Source: an uncultured Prevotellaceae bacterium
GTDB taxonomy: Bacteria; Bacteroidota; Bacteroidia; Bacteroidales; Bacteroidaceae
Assembly: GCA_902781315.1 (NCBI GenBank)
Contig: CACZIT010000033.1
Span: forward strand, 1 to 52,725
DNA: 52,725 nucleotides
Direction of reading: 5' to 3'
Translations under genes and position numbers: made by a program
Shown here: positions 52,654 to 52,725 of the stretch, in pieces
Numbering within the stretch: the stretch's first letter is position 1
Layout of the letters: every line of letters starts with the position of its first letter
Notes under the pieces: model-generated
Seen by the model: only the letters and a program-made list of their open reading frames with translations
Told to the model about the DNA's origin: nothing
Databases searched by the model: none

Positions 52654-52725
52654 TGCATACTTAATTCTGCCAATGGGCTTGTCGTTAATGAAGTTTACGT
52701 ATTGCAGAATGGTAAGTGCACTAAT
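52648..52725. repeat. Imperfect inverted repeat at the window end
   Basis: The left arm (52648-52674: TTAGTGCATACTTAATTCTGCC and on) and the right arm (52701-52725) share AGTGCA, CTTA and ATTCTGC in inverted order with small gaps. It starts right where the C10 peptidase frame is lost. It may be a mobile-element end or a foldback element; no transposase frame is visible. Confidence 0.5.

Noticed and set aside
52648-52725. Integron attC site
   Set aside because: It has a foldback shape, but I do not see the paired RYYYAAC/GTTRRRY core sites at its ends, and there is no integrase.

Overview
The window reads as a chromosomal segment of a gut or rumen Bacteroidales bacterium, most likely Prevotella or a close relative. 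The evidence is promoters of the Bacteroidota type (TTTG, 19-21 bases, TAnnTTTG), a porQ gene of the type IX secretion system, Prevotella-style C-terminal tails on secreted enzymes, and families such as DUF6057, DUF1573 and DUF3857. No phage, plasmid or integrase gene is visible, and no transposase.

Layout. 1-655 is gene-free and packed with repeats. 713-8420 (+) holds a GH30 xylanase, a DUF6057 membrane protein, a PD40 lipoprotein, a DUF3857 protein and an SGNH/CE6-like esterase. 8497-16146 (-) holds ispH, a DUF1573 protein and a giant alpha-2-macroglobulin-like protein. 16483-21294 holds bcp, a small membrane protein, an EamA transporter and a GH94 cellobiose phosphorylase. 21312-27672 (-) is a GH2 plus SGNH hydrolase pair flanked by two near-identical copies of a small lipoprotein gene. 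27810-34051 (-) is a defence-like operon: MmeI-like DNA methyltransferase, SF2 helicase, 75-residue protein, GIY-YIG/ASCH protein. Next come glnA, an ABC transporter with a GntR regulator, clpB, an OPT peptide transporter, a GH43 enzyme, cmk-porQ (-), a TonB protein, a prenyl diphosphate synthase, tatD, tRNA-Ser(GGA) and a C10 peptidase broken at the window end.

How the genes work together. GH30, the esterase, GH43 and GH2 are secreted glycan enzymes. Each ends in a short tail of the YDLxGRxV...GIYIxNGKK kind, which fits export by type IX secretion; porQ is in the same window. GH94 would phosphorolyse cellobiose in the cytoplasm. There is no SusC/SusD pair, so this is not a classical polysaccharide utilisation locus.

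The most striking property is short interspersed repeats. At least five sequence families occur both between genes and, in frame, inside conserved genes (DUF6057, alpha-2-macroglobulin, EamA, GH94 three times, ABC ATPase, tatD), where they add peptides the families do not normally have. Separately, four arrays of unrelated sequence (126-176, 203-268, 36250-36374, 51107-51232) share exactly the same 22-base period. These two patterns, with the structured leader and mosaic specificity domain of the defence operon, are the best leads for something undescribed.
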